Origin: Erigeron canadensis
Taxonomy: Eukaryota > Streptophyta > Magnoliopsida > Asterales > Asteraceae
Length of the DNA: 64,000 nucleotides
Assembly (NCBI RefSeq): GCF_010389155.1
Contig: NC_057763.1
Location: 32,780,645 to 32,844,644, forward strand
Direction of reading: 5' to 3'
Under the pieces are notes generated by a model that made no database searches, was not told where the DNA came from, and worked only from the letters and a program-made list of their open reading frames with translations. How positions within the stretch are numbered: position 1 is the stretch's first letter; the number at the start of each line of letters is the position of its first letter. This document shows positions 49,923 through 62,011 of this stretch, piece by piece. Made by a program: the position numbers and the translations under genes.

Positions 49923-50677
49923 ACGTTTTAGAATTTGCAATCTTGATTATGTTTAGGTTCTAAACTTGTCTGGATATTGAACTTGTAAACTCTTTTGAGT
50001 TTAGGTTTGATATCTGTTAATCGAGTTTTGGACTTGTAAACTTGATCAACTTTGGATTCTAATTAATCACTTTTCGAATTGTCAAGAACTTGTAATCTTG
50101 ATTTAGTTTTGGTCTAAGCTTGTTGGAATATTGAACTTGTAAACTCTTTGAGTTTTGGTTCGAATTCTATAATAGAGCAATAGACTTGAAAACTTGATCA
50201 ACTTGAGGTTCTAAATTTAGACAACTCGAATCAACGATGGCTAGAGTTCTATCCTTTATAGAAGATTCTGAGAAATCTTAGAAGGAATTCAAGACCAGGA
50301 CGTTTTTAGAATTTGCAATCTTGATTATGTTTAGGTTCTAAACTTGTCTGAATATTGAACTTGTAAACTCTTTTAAGTTTAGGTTTGATATCTGTTAATC
50401 GAGTTTTGGACTTGTAAACTTGATCAACTTTGGATTCTAATTAATCACTTTTCGAATTGTCAAGAACTTGTAATCTTGATTTAGTTTTGGCCTAAACTTG
50501 TTGGAATATTGAACTTGTAAACTCTTTGAGTTTTGGTTCAATTTCTGTAATAAAGCATTAGACTTGAAAACTTGATCAACTTTAGGTTCTAAATTTAGAC
50601 AACTCGAATCAATGGTGGCTAGAGTTCTATCCTATATAGAAGATTTTGAGAAATCTTAGAAGGAATTCAAGACCAGG
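49923..50677 (+). repeat. Tandem duplication of 377 bp
   Basis: Copy 1 49923-50299, copy 2 50300-50677, both ending AATTCAAGACCAGG. Only a few substitutions by eye. Each copy itself contains internal repeats of AACTTGTAAACTCTTTTGAG and related text. Confidence 0.85.
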
Positions 50678-50684
50678 CCAAAAA

Positions 50685-50877
50685 GGTTGTTTTGGCAAGG
50701 AACTACTGTGTTATCTCTTGATTGTATATGTGAACAATTGTGTCATGATGTTGTTTCGGCAAGGAGCTACTTGGTTATCTCTTGATTGTATATGTGAACA
50801 ATTGTGTCATGATGTTGTTTTGGCAATGAGCTACCGTGTTATCTCTGGATTGCATATGTGAACAGCCGTGGGATGAA
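50685..50877 (+). repeat. Three 64-bp tandem repeats
   Basis: Units with GGCAAGGAGCTACTTGG-like starts at about 50691, 50755 and 50819; the third is the most diverged. Confidence 0.85.
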
Positions 50878-52031
50878 GATGAGATTGGGAGATGTGTTGA
50901 AACCAAAAACAAACATATAGGCTGTTTTAAGAATTTTGTAGAGATAGGGGGGGATAAAAATTTAAAGCTTCCATGTTTTCTATGCAAAATTCTTGGATGT
51001 TCGTAGCAATGAAGATCATAGTGTTTCGACAGGGTTTAGTCATGGTATCTTTTTGGTTTTGAATCTGTGTGACATGTGTCCGACCTAGTTTTTGGATCAA
51101 AGGCGCATGTTTTAAGATTAGGTAATTCAAATGAATCAGATGAAGATTGAAGACCGTGATTGAAAATCCGAGTAAACTGTTCATGATCTTTGCTTAACAT
51201 GTGTTTGGGATTTTGTCGAAAAGCTTTTGTGATAAAGTTAATCATTTGTAGCCGAGTAATTGAAAAATCAAACCTTTATTTAATGCCAATGATGTAGAGA
51301 TGATTAATCCGGTGACTAGTGACCAGGTTGCAGATTAAGTGGTTCTCTATGTATTTTGGAGATGTTTACCTTGAGGGGGAGATTTGATATGAAAGACTTC
51401 AGGTGATTGGTGGATTCATGAAGATAAGACAAAGTCAGACACTATTGGTTGAAGACATGGATCTTGTGAGTGCCGCATATCTGAAATTCAAGTTACAGAA
51501 TTTTCTTATCGTTGTAAGAGCTGATTAAATTCGATGCTAATTGTTGGAGATTCAACTTCTTTATCATATGTCGGTTAAGCTTGAAGATCAAAATAGATTG
51601 AGCGATGTTATTTTGCATAATGTCTGGAGTGATGATATCCGAATTGCATGAGGAGGCAATGATGTCTGTATTACTTTAAAGTGATGATGTTTGGCATGAT
51701 TATGTTGCTTGGAACTTAATTTGGAGGTTACTGTTTAAAGGAGATTTACAATTTGTGTTTTGGATTTGTTAATTGTCATAAGGATACGGAGATTTTGTAA
51801 TTTGAAGATCAATGTGCAGAGTATAAAGATCAGGTCTTACCGAAAGAAGACATAATATTATTAGTTAACGAAAATTTGTTGATTGCAGATTTTTTAACTA
51901 ATGATTGTCAGAATTGATTGCAATAGTCAAGGAGTGCTTGACTGGACATTTCTGTTACTATTTCCATGCATTACAAGTGAAGACTTTGAAGATCGATGAA
52001 AACTTCTAAATGCTGATGTCAAGGGGGAGTC

Positions 52032-52504
52032 TGTTGGTGCATTTCAGGGTGACAACATCATTATAGAAATTTGTCTTGAGTCTTTTGAATATGTACTTGT
52101 AATAAACGTTAAATTATTTGTTTAATAAAGTCAACCTTGACTGTTGACCAAGTCAAGCTCGACCAGTTGACTAGGTCGAGCTCGACCTTTGACTTGGTCA
52201 AAGTCGTGTGATATCCGAAATGGGCTTTGGTCCATGATATTCTAGGTCCGTTTAAGTCCATTAGTTTTAGTATAAATAGAAGATTAATCCTTATGTTTAA
52301 AGAGAATCTTCTAATCGTTTTGTTTTTCATATTTTCGTATTCCGAACCTGGTATTTTACTTGTAATTGCATTTACTGAAGTAATATACGGTTCAAGTTTA
52401 TTTTCACATTCGTGTTCTTGTTGTTGATTGCTAGTGTATAAGATTTTTCGCACTTATACATTAGTTACTTAATCTCGTTTGATCAGTGGCAAAAGGGACT
52501 TTCA
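52032..52504 (+). repeat. 3' LTR of the Copia-type element
   Basis: 473 bp; longer than the 5' copy by one 50-bp segment around 52133-52185. Preceded by the purine tract at 52021-52029. Confidence 0.9.
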
Positions 52505-52856
52505 CTCCCTCCGTCTCAATTTATATGTCTTATTTTGACTTATGAAATCTTTCTTTCACAACTTTGACCGTAGATTGTTTCGTGTGTGTTATACAATAAT
52601 TGATGTAAAATATATTGATAGATCGAGCTTTAGATGTATTTTTCATTGATATAACTTTTATTACAGTGAAAGTTCAAGAAGAAAGACTCAACAAGTCAAA
52701 TTTGGACATTTAAATTGAGATGAATATAGTAAACTTTTTTTAATAAAAAAATCTTTTGGTTTTTTTCATATCTTTAAGTATTATATTTTGCGATATAAGC
52801 TTGGGAAAAAAGTTTTTTGGAGGTATGATTATCATATTGTGATATAAGTTTTAGTT

Positions 52857-53546
52857 GAAACATTTTTCTCTTTAAATATGGGATCGTTTGGCTTTGATTT
52901 CGTTTTGCCGTCAAGAATTATTTTCCAAGGGTAAAGCCTAAGGCCGGAAGTCCTCCTGAGCAGTAGCCTTAACTTTATGTAGAGGTAAGACTGTCTACTG
53001 TTGGGAATTCAACTATACAACGAACTTATAACCGGATAAAACAATATCTGAACTCTGAAGTCGCGTGATCGCTTGACAGTTCACCCAAACTATTCAATTG
53101 GATACAATCAAAGATTACAAATGTTATGTGTGTATATATTTGAGAGAAACAAAAGTAGAAAAAAAGAAGAAGAAGTATACGACCGCCAACAATAAACGGA
53201 TAAATATAAGTTTAGGCCCATAAACCGTCTTTTAGGTAGTTAATTACATAAGTTTTCGGAGGGATTTTCACCATGAGAGGGGATCTGTCCCTTGGACCCC
53301 ACCAGGGGTTACCAGTCCTTAGACCCAGCTCCTAGGGGTGTTACTCCCGGACCCCCGTCCCTTAAGGGTTCCACCACTAAAATCATAATATATTCACATA
53401 AATCGTGCACTTTGCACCACCATACTTACATGATATGTTATTATGACTAAACAAGTTAATTCAATTACGCTGAAATATCCACATCTACATCATACCACTT
53501 TCAAACCCGTATCTATCAGGATTAAATATTGTTGTTGTTGTTGTTT
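52857..53546 (+). mobile_element. Retroposon with (TTG)n tail
   Basis: Flanked by the 16-bp duplication GATATAAGTTTTAGTT (52841-52856 and 53547-53562) and ending in (TTG)5, the tail type of plant TS SINEs and RTE LINEs. Near its 5' side, 52920-53000 carries Au-SINE-like sequence (GAGGTAAGACTGTCTACT). 53270-53400 is a GGACCCC-rich stretch I cannot identify. No reverse transcriptase is seen. Confidence 0.6.
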
Positions 53547-53562
53547 GATATAAGTTTTAGTT

Positions 53563-54500
53563 AAGGTCACTAGAATAAAATGTCATTAAAAAGTGAGATT
53601 ACCATATTGATATTGTTTGTTCATCAAAGAGTAGGTTGTCATTCCGAGGGGATGGATGATTGATTTAGGGACGTGTTGGCAATTTCCCAGAGGTATAAAG
53701 CATGGTGGTGCTAAACGCTATGTAATGTGAATGTGTTTGTGGGGTGATTGGATATCATATAGTGGATGCAATCGTAAGTATGTGAGGTATAGCCGATTGT
53801 GATCGTGCTAATGAATGAGCTTTCCTTCTCCCTTTATAGGAGAGATATGACTTGGGAGATTAAGATCTTCCCAAATAGCACCCTTCCTATTTTGACCTTT
53901 ATCTTATGTAGTAAACTCATGGAGGGATAATATCATATCCCAACATTTAGGGATGCTCATGCTTGGTTATTGTAGACCGTGAGAGGCTTCGGGACGGGAG
54001 AGTCACTGTCCCGCAGTATATTGGTATGTTATCGATATGTATAGTATATTGTTGTAGGGCGCCGGAGCATCTCTCATAGAAAGAAAAAGATGTCCAATAT
54101 GTATGTGTGTTTTCTGGAGAGGATGGGAATGCTCTTTTAGGGTTAGAACCCACATACATATATATATATATATATATATATGGTTGTGTATCTTGGAGCA
54201 TAAGTTTAGGGTTTGGAGGGTATCCCTAATAATATGGAGGCAAGATATATTAGATCTGGATATTTAATGTGATAGGACGAGATTAGAGCAAATTCCATTA
54301 ATTTAGGAGGAAGAGATTAAAATAATTTGTTCCATATTTATTTATTTAAATAAGGCTTACAACGAATAACTTCGTCACACATGTTTTGTTTCATCACGAT
54401 GGTAAGGGTTCTGTCATGCAAGATGACATATACCATTAGATATACTACGACATAAGCTTTAATTATGTCTTATTAGTACAAACTTACTATTCTTTTTTTT
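53563..54500. other. Unassigned, possibly an old LTR
   Basis: 53800-53870 has CTTCTCCCTTTATAGGAGAG, a TATA-like context common in LTRs, but no ends, primer site or partner were found. A (TA)n run is at about 54156-54180. No gene recognised. Confidence 0.3.
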
Positions 54501-54509
54501 AACATATAT

Positions 54510-54740
54510 TTTTTGGTCAAATCCTATTCATCCCATATGTGGTCTCTACATCCACCGGACAGGATGTCTTTACGATTATTTACAGAGAAAACCCCGTATA
54601 GATCGTCAAATGCCATGACATCTACGATATTGAATGTCATTTGGGGTAAAACATGCACCCCTTGAATTCGAACTCTGATTCTTCAAAGAACAAACTTCCA
54701 TTGGAGGTCTGAGATGCCACATGCTATCAGTCCATTGGCG
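54510..54740 (-). repeat. tRNA-derived SINE, minus orientation
   Basis: On the minus strand: A-box-like ACTGATAGCATGTGGCATC, B box AGAGTTCGAATTCAAGG about 45 bases on, then a 140-base body. No clean target duplication found. Confidence 0.55.
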
Positions 54741-55241
54741 AAAAATAGTTTCTTATTTTAGATAAAATATAAATTAAGTCTAATAATTTTTACCAATTTA
54801 GCAAAAAAGAGTACGTCATGGTCTAGAGTTAATTTACTTACCACGTAAGAATATAAATCATTTTAAAATTAACTTATGTCGGAGTCTAAAAGTGAATAGA
54901 AATAGTTTATATGTTGAAATAAATAAAATTAGTAAAACTTTGAGATTGAATTGGACATACGTGGCCTATTTTAAATGTCATTCCTCCGTTGTGAAGTTTA
55001 GAATAGAAGTTGATTACAATCGAGTGTTTGCATATAAACTTTTGATTTATAATTGTAGCTAACAGTCTAATTTTTGTTTTCTTTTCATAAAATAAATATA
55101 TATTTGTCATCAACGAAGTTCTGCTGAAAAAATGGGTTGTATAGATATTTCGTATCTTTTAGCAAACGACAATAATGTATGATAATTAAGTATTTCTCTT
55201 TATAACTTTTGGGATCAAAATGAGTATATTTATATATAACA
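54741..55241. other. Intergenic, nothing recognised
   Basis: AT-rich; no gene or element end supported. Confidence 0.45.
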
Positions 55242-56279
55242 CTAGTTCTTTTACCCGCACGATGTGCGACAGCTTAAAATAACTTAAATAAAAGAAAAGT
55301 TTTGATATTATAATTCTTGATGGGATAAATTTTAAAAAAAATATGTCTTTTTGATAAATTTTACTAATTTATGTTGTACAAACAGTTAACTATTAATTAA
55401 TTAAATAATATATATTAATAGAAATACCTTCAAGTATTTCCATACATGTCGAAGTACTTTATGTCAAAAACAGAAAAAGCTATCCTCATTAAAGAATTAT
55501 GTTATCATCATCACTTTATATTTTGCAATGATAAATTGATAGACACAACTCAAAAAACCTGTTTTAACTTGGATTCATCTTGGTAGGTTTAAAAAATACG
55601 AAAATATTGTAAAAAACATTAACTATATTATAAATCTAAGATTTAATGAATACAGTTAATGAACATAAACCTATGTGATTTTATAAAGGATGCAATCACC
55701 TTACATTCAAACCCAGTAACATAAGACATCAAATTGTTACCTTGAATCAAATTGAAAACGATGTAATCTTCCTTCAACTTATTTTCCTTACGCAATATTA
55801 AAAACGCAAATCGATTTCTTATGTGCTAAAAGAAAAATGAAGAACAAAGTTAAACAAAATTTTAAAAAAAAACACGTACGTTAATTACTGAAAGAGTTTC
55901 TCTCCTTTTGATTATTGATGTCATGGTAGGAATTAAAAAAAACAATTATTTATTTTTGATTTGTTTTGACCCCCACGTCTTGGAACAAAAGAAACTATGT
56001 ATCCTAATAACATAATAACCAAAATATTTTCCTTAAAAACTATCTAATTAATAATCTAAAATTTTCCTCTTTATTTAAAGTTATTTGGATCGATAACTAA
56101 TTATTAGACTTAGAATTTGTTGCCAAAATTTTGGATCCATTAATATATAAAAGTTGGAAAAAAATATGGAGATGCCATGTAAGATAAATTCTATGTGTCA
56201 ATTTTTAAAAATAACTTTAAATTAAGGTAGATGGCTTAAGAATGCTAGGATAACTACTCTTATAATATATATATATAGA
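55242..56279 (-). mobile_element. Helitron, about 1.04 kb, non-coding
   Basis: On the minus strand starts TCTATATATATATATTATAA after an A and ends with the hairpin GCACATCGTGC, then GGGTAAAAGAACTAG before T. No Rep/helicase coding. Confidence 0.65.
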
Positions 56280-56288
56280 TATTGTCAG

Positions 56289-58122
56289 TAGGGTAACACT
56301 CCGGTAATAACACTTTTAAAATAAGAACGGTGACAACACTTAAAAACATCATTTTGATGCATTAAAAGTCCATAAAATTAACATAGTGCATAACTAATTT
56401 TCTTTATTTAAGTGTTTAACAACACACTGATCCGTCAAAATCTCAAAATTGGAACGAGGCTCAAAGGATGGTGTTAGCTCAAGCTCAAATGGCTTTCGAA
56501 TATCAACAACAACAATAACAGAACCCTCAAAATGCACTTGAGGCGGGTAGCGTCGCATCGGCTGGTGATGAAATAAAAGAAGTTCAAACAGCGGGCCGGA
56601 GAAGGCGGGGCAAACAACCGGCCGAGAAAAGAAATTGGGAGGATGATGATGCAGAGTTGTTGGCGAAATGTTGGGTGCATTATTCGGAGGACTCGATCGT
56701 GGGTACAAGTTAAACGTATGCCATTTTTTGGAATAAAGTGTTAGCAATGTTCAACAAGGAGACGAGATACGACTCTCGTACCAAAAGCCAAATTCATGGC
56801 AAATGGAGCAAGATTAAAAAGGCGGTTAAGGAATTTGGCGCGGCGTACAAGAAGGTTACCAAGAACGCCTGACAAAGCGGGGCGGATGACAAAAAGGTGT
56901 CCCAAGAGGTCATAAACTTGTACAAGAAACAAACGGGATAGAAATATTGGCATTACCAGAAGTGTTGGGACCATCTTATAAAAAGGTGGTCAACTTTTGG
57001 AACGACAACGCCTCGACGAGTAGGCCACCGGCTCCGGCAGTAGATTTGACTGTCGATGATTCACCACGTGGTGCCACCCCAAATCAAACGGGGCCCTCGT
57101 TTGAAGGGTTAATTGGCGAGGACCTAATTAGGCGACCAGTGGGTCGCAACGTGAGTCGTAGGTTGTCTAGTTCATCTGATGCAACATCTAACCGGTCGTC
57201 AGGTTCAGAAGCGACCCAAAGTATTATTGTATATGTTCGAATGCAACAGGAAGCTTTGGAAGAGGCACATATTAAGGATGCCATGAAGTTTTTAGCCAAA
57301 CCGATTCCAACGGGTTTGTCAAAGAGAGATTTGAAGGCGCACATGTCATATCGAAGACACTTGCAAGAAAAGTCGGGGAGCAAGTTTTATGCCGATGCCG
57401 AGGATGACGAGGAGGCTGGTGAAGACGTGGAAGACGACGAGTAGTTTTACGTAGTTTTAATAATGTAGTTTTCATTTTAGTTGTGTTGTTTTAATTTTAA
57501 TTGTAATGTTTTAGTTTTATATAGTTTTAATTTTAATTGTAATTTTTGAATTATGTAATTTCTTTCATATTTAGTTTGTAATGTGTTTTATTTTTATTAA
57601 TGTAATGTTTTTTTAATAAAATTAAGTTTATGTTATTTTAAGATAAATATAAAAAAAAAGAATAAATAAAAGTTGAGGAAGAGATGAGGAAGATGTAGGT
57701 TAGTAGTAATTAGGAAGAAGTGTTTTAAGGAGAGAGAAAAACTGATGTGGCAGTAAGGAATAGTCAGGAAGAGCTGCAGGAATGGCAGAGACCTTAAAAG
57801 TCTATAAAACTAACATAGTTCATAACTAATTATCATTATTTAAGTGCTTAACAACACATTGATCCGTCAAAATCAAAAAAATCATGTTTTTTGTTCATAA
57901 ACTAACATAATTTATAACTAATTATCATTATTTAAGTGTTTAACCACACATTGATCCGTCAAAATCGAGAAAAACATGATTTTTTTCAATTTTGACGGAT
58001 CAATGTGTTGTTAAACACTTAAATAATGATAATCAGTTATATACTCTATATTAGTTTTATAAATTTTTAATGCATCAAAATGTAGTTTTTAAGTGTTATT
58101 ATTTTAATACTGTTATTATTTA
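56289..58122 (+). mobile_element. Composite element carrying a Harbinger ORF1 remnant
   Basis: Left end GGGTAACACTCCGGTAATAAC and about 110 further bases reappear inverted, more diverged, at about 57990-58120. Two further direct copies of the subterminal segment (AACTAATTATCATTATTTAAGTG...CACATTGATCCGTCAAAATC) lie at 57795-57980. Between them are the ORF1 pseudogene and a Harbinger-like 3' tail ending GGCAGAGACC next to TTA at 57791. This suggests a Harbinger element sitting within an older foldback element; the inner left border is lost. Confidence 0.45.
56468..57444 (+). pseudogene. Myb/SANT-like Harbinger ORF1, disrupted
   Basis: Harbinger elements need a DNA-binding ORF1 protein besides the transposase. 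From the ATG at 56468 the frame reads NWEDDDAELLAKCWVHYSED, FWNKVLAMFNKETRYDSRTK, HGKWSKIKKAVKEFGAAYKK: the spaced tryptophans of a trihelix/Myb-like domain. It is interrupted by four in-frame stops (at QQQQ*, GTS*, KNA* and QTG*). Near 56970-57000 the homology moves to another frame, which stays open to 57444 (RRPVGRNVSRR, then QEALEEAHIKDAMKFLAKPI and an acidic tail ending EDVEDDE). The RP-GR motif and the acidic end are typical of plant ORF1. No transposase is present nearby. Confidence 0.8.
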
Positions 58123-58689
58123 TTATATATTCTTGTAAATGTATAGCTAATCATTTAAAGGTAACACACAGTTGATTAAATAGTGACTTATTTCTTTTGA
58201 AAGACAATAATAATATTTTTAATGTTTTGGACCAAACTACTGGCTGCATGGTCCTTGAGACAATTTGAAAATTTTTATTTAAATGATAATCAAGATTTAT
58301 TTATTACTCCGTATAAATTATACCAGAGTTTATCTTGAAATTGGCAAAAGAAGAGAAATCTAGCAGAAATCACATGTGCGACGAAGAGGTATAAACAAAG
58401 TGATGTGTTATTGATGATGAGCTTAATATGGTAAGGCTACACATTTCCATGTCTTTTATTCCTTTTCTCATCATTGGGTCTGATAATTAAAATATACAAA
58501 CAAAAAAGTGATTATTTTTGCTAAAATACTTTTGTAAAATTCATCAAACATGACATATGAATATTTACAAAATCTTTTTCTAATCTCATTTCTTAATTTT
58601 GCCATATATTATAACTTTATAATTAAAAATATTTTTGGAAAAATTAACTAAAAGAGAATATATCTCAAATATATCATTATTATTATTGC
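58123..58689. other. Intergenic, nothing recognised
   Basis: AT-rich, no gene seen. Confidence 0.45.
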
Positions 58690-58866
58690 CATCAGGTTCT
58701 GGTGGTCAAGGGAGTTTTCCCATTGAATTTCTTCTCTGTGGGGCGTGAGTTCGAAACATGCGAGAGGCAATAAAAATTTGCCAAAAGTAGCTGCATAACT
58801 CAAATAAGGAGTACAAATCAAATAAGGATTACAAAATTTTGTCCTTAAAAAAAATAAACACAAAAT
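58690..58866 (+). repeat. Possible tRNA-derived SINE
   Basis: A-box-like GGTTCTGGTGGTCAAGGG, B-box-like CGTGAGTTCGAAACATGC about 45 bases on, A-run at 58848-58855, and approximate flanking repeats around ATTATTGG/ATTATTGCC. Confidence 0.45.
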
Positions 58867-61036
58867 GTCATTATTGGTTGGTATTCTCATTGTTGTAGTC
58901 AAGCAAATCCCATGGATTATACTTCACCATTTGTTTGTCATTGCATTCCTTCTATACATACAAGTCTTTCTCAAAATCTTCGTCTAAGTGTAAAAGGCTA
59001 AAAATTTTGAAAGGTCCTCTAAAGACATGCATTAGAACTTCATGGCAAGTAACCATCCAAAAAAGAAACTTTGTAATGGGCAAACCCAATTCATTTGTTG
59101 CTAGTTATCGAGACTAATTTCTGGTAGTATTTATACTCGTAATAAGTTTTGGTCAAAGGTATATTGAGTATTTATTACTTGATTTAGTCCACGAATCTAG
59201 TCTTAACGTATAAGTCAAACTACTATAGCAACTCAAATGACTAGTCCTAAAGATCGGTCAAGATGTAAGCTGTGTGAACTAAAATTTTCGCTTTCAAATA
59301 GGCAAGGTTGATTTTAATAAAGTTGCTTTAAAAATTAAAATTCGACATCAATTGAATTAATATGAATCGATAAATGAAATCGAGGTTTTTTTTTTCAGGT
59401 TATACTATGAATCATTTTTTTTTGACTAATTAGATGATGTAGTGGTGTAAGTATGTTTTTTTTTTCTTTTCTCCGTGGTCGGTTCCAACCATTTTTCCGC
59501 GACAATCCTAATATATATACCAGTCTAGGACAAAATTTAAACCTAAAGGTTTTTTGAAAAGTAAATAAGTATGAATCTTTGTTACTAGATCAATTGATAA
59601 AAACAACCGACGGACAACATTTTCAAAAGTACAACATTTGTAATACAAAAATATTGGACATACATTCCTTCAACTTTGAACTTATCTGTCTTGTCAGAAC
59701 ACTTATAATTTTACAAATTACAACATTTACTTATTTTATTATATCATTTAAATACTTCACTTTTTAACTTAATTACCTTAATATGGGTATCTGTATCACT
59801 TGTGGATCGCATAAACCTAGCTTGTTAAGTTGTTATACTTAGATACATATATGTGACTTGTCATTAATCTTATTTTGCTGAGATTGAGTCATTGAGATAC
59901 CTTTATATATATATATATACAATCATTTACAAACATTTCGATAGTTTGTTATTCATTTTGAGTTAACAGACATTGTATTGAAAGTTTAAACATCATCCAA
60001 TGATGAATTGTAAATGTGTCGCATGTACCAACCCATATTGATTTATCTTGATTAATTGTAGATGTGTCATAGGTACCAACCCACATTGATTTAATTTGAT
60101 TGATGTTTATTGTGTGATTAGGTTAATAACCTCGTGTGATGCACGAAACTAACCGATAATATATACAGTATAAACATTAAGTGATAGTGACGGTATAATC
60201 ATATTTTATGGTAAAATAATGGAGATGTCAATTATCGCTAATTTGAATAAATAAAATTGTGATATTTGAATGTATCATATAAGAAAAGCATGTCAAAATT
60301 TTAAAAGGTCAAAAGCTATCATGAGTTACCAAAGGTTGTAAATTAGTAAATGATTTTCGTCCAATATATCGTTTTGTTATTGAGAGACATAGTTTTTAGT
60401 TCTAAAATTTGAAGCATATCAAAAAATCGAATTCAAATAAGCTATATATAAATTGATAGTAATTTTTTTTTTTAAAGTTAGAAAAAGTAACAAATTATAA
60501 TCAGTTATCAATAATTGAAAATTCGTTTAGCCTATCAGTTTTTATTACTAACAATTATCAATTTTTAATAAAGTTAAAAAGGTCAAATGAGGTGTGTCAT
60601 CTGTGAGGTACCTGGATACAACACAAAACACTACAAAGAGTTTGTCTAATGAAGTGTTCAAATATCAATCGATTGTCTTTGTGTCGTTTCTTTTGGATTT
60701 CAAATATGTATAAGAGAGTCCATTTTGTATGGCCATTAGCCCATTATGGTTTATTATTTCTTGTCACTTATTGTTATTTTATCCAATATCTTCGACGACG
60801 TTTTGTCGGGATAAGTACTTTAATCATAATAATACTGGGTGCTTATAAAAAAAAGGATATTTAATTAGTATGTGGCGACTTTGTCAAAACTAGTGACTTA
60901 GTGAGTAATTTCAATGGAAAACCGACACATATGAAAATCTTACAAGAAAATAGCTACATGGGATCGGTTATTATTTTAAAAGTTATACATGAGGATACAA
61001 ATATTTTCGTACATGTAGCAGTGGCCAGATTAAATA
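58867..61036. other. AT-rich intergenic
   Basis: A Helitron-like 3' hairpin TCGTGTGATGCACGA followed by AACTAA is at 60132-60151 (plus), without a matched 5' end. Two near-identical segments GTRCCAACCCAYATTGATTTA lie at 60024-60045 and 60070-60092. No coding recognised. Confidence 0.35.
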
Positions 61037-61199
61037 AAGGAAAATGATAAATCCTTTCAACTAAATAGTTTAATAATCATCTTAATACATTAAAAAGTAA
61101 TATGTAATATCCATTAATTCTCTTTCCTAATCTTGGCCCCTAATTTTTTTAAAAAAATTATTACGCTATTTGATTAGAAAGGATTAATCATTTCCTTTA
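61037..61199. mobile_element. MITE with GGAAATGAT ends, copy C
   Basis: AAGGAAAATGATAAATCCTTTC at the left and GAAAGGATTAATCATTTCCTT at the right are inverted over about 20 bp. The inner part matches the reverse of copy A at 25570-25708. Confidence 0.6.
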
Positions 61200-62003
61200 A
61201 ATATATCTTTGAATACTTTATACTTGTATATTATAATTGCCCAGTACAACTAAATTGGGCCTATAGTTTAAATGATTCCTATGGCTTGGTTGAAAATGGG
61301 CCTTCAACTATATAAGATAGTTAGACACTTATAAAGGTCATTAAGTTGATTAATCACATCCATGTCTGAATTTATTGGACCAAGAGAGTGTGCCATTGTT
61401 CATTTTTGTGCCCAATCCATCTATTCTTCATGAGACCTGAACATTTAAGAATGGAGTTTATTTTGTAATCATTTATCAAGTATTCAAATGATAAAAATTA
61501 TTCACTACGGAAATAATTTATTTGTTCTATATTATACAAAATTAGTCGAACGTTCCTATGTCCTCATTACAAAATTTAACATGTTAAGCTGAGTTGTTTT
61601 CACTCAAAAATCGATATCAACAAAAGATTGAAACCATACAAAATAATTTAGAAATCTACTTTCTATTCATCTATAAAACTTTTACTTAGCAAAAATAAAA
61701 CCCATCCTAAAACTCAGCTCATAAACCTAGCCCAAAAATAGATATGTTCTTTTAACAAATAAGCAAAAAAAGAAAAAGAAATGTATCTTCTAATGTAACT
61801 TAAAAAGTTTTCAACTCCATAGTTTCATGTTCAAACTAGTTTTAGACATGGTTCGGACGTACAACATGTAAACACCAAATGCGTTTACCTAGTTACGTAA
61901 ATACTTCAGGTGTAGACTTACACAAGCTCACAAGTTATAAAAAGTGTATGATTTGTAAATTGCAATCTTCGAATATCAAGTGATTTGATTAAATAGTCGA
62001 CAA
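61200..62003. other. Intergenic, nothing recognised
   Basis: No gene or repeat border found. Confidence 0.45.
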
Positions 62004-62011
62004 CCTTTGAG

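Larger units (their letters stand above)
48997..52504 (+). mobile_element. Non-autonomous Copia-type LTR retrotransposon
   Basis: LTRs 48997-49419 and 52032-52504, TG...CA ends, 5-bp duplication CTCCC, primer-binding site TTGGTATCAGAGCC (initiator tRNA-Met type) and purine tract AAGGGGGAG. The 2.6-kb interior has no recognisable gag or pol, only repeats and stop-filled fragments, so mobilisation would need proteins from another element. By eye the LTRs differ at fewer than ten positions apart from one 50-bp length difference, so the insertion is recent. Confidence 0.85.
48990..52728. mobile_element. Stowaway MITE split by a Copia-type LTR element
   Basis: CTCCCTCCGTCTCAATTTATATGTC-type Stowaway end starts at 52505; the other end, ATTTAAATTGAGATGAATATAGTA, finishes near 52728 next to TA. 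The first five bases CTCCC were duplicated when the LTR element inserted (48992-48996 and 52505-52509), so the Stowaway's left border TA lies at 48990-48991. Unsplit length is about 225 bp. Confidence 0.75.

Noticed and set aside
56741..57475. Several minus-strand frames over the ORF1 pseudogene
   Set aside because: Shadows of the plus-strand Harbinger ORF1 homology.
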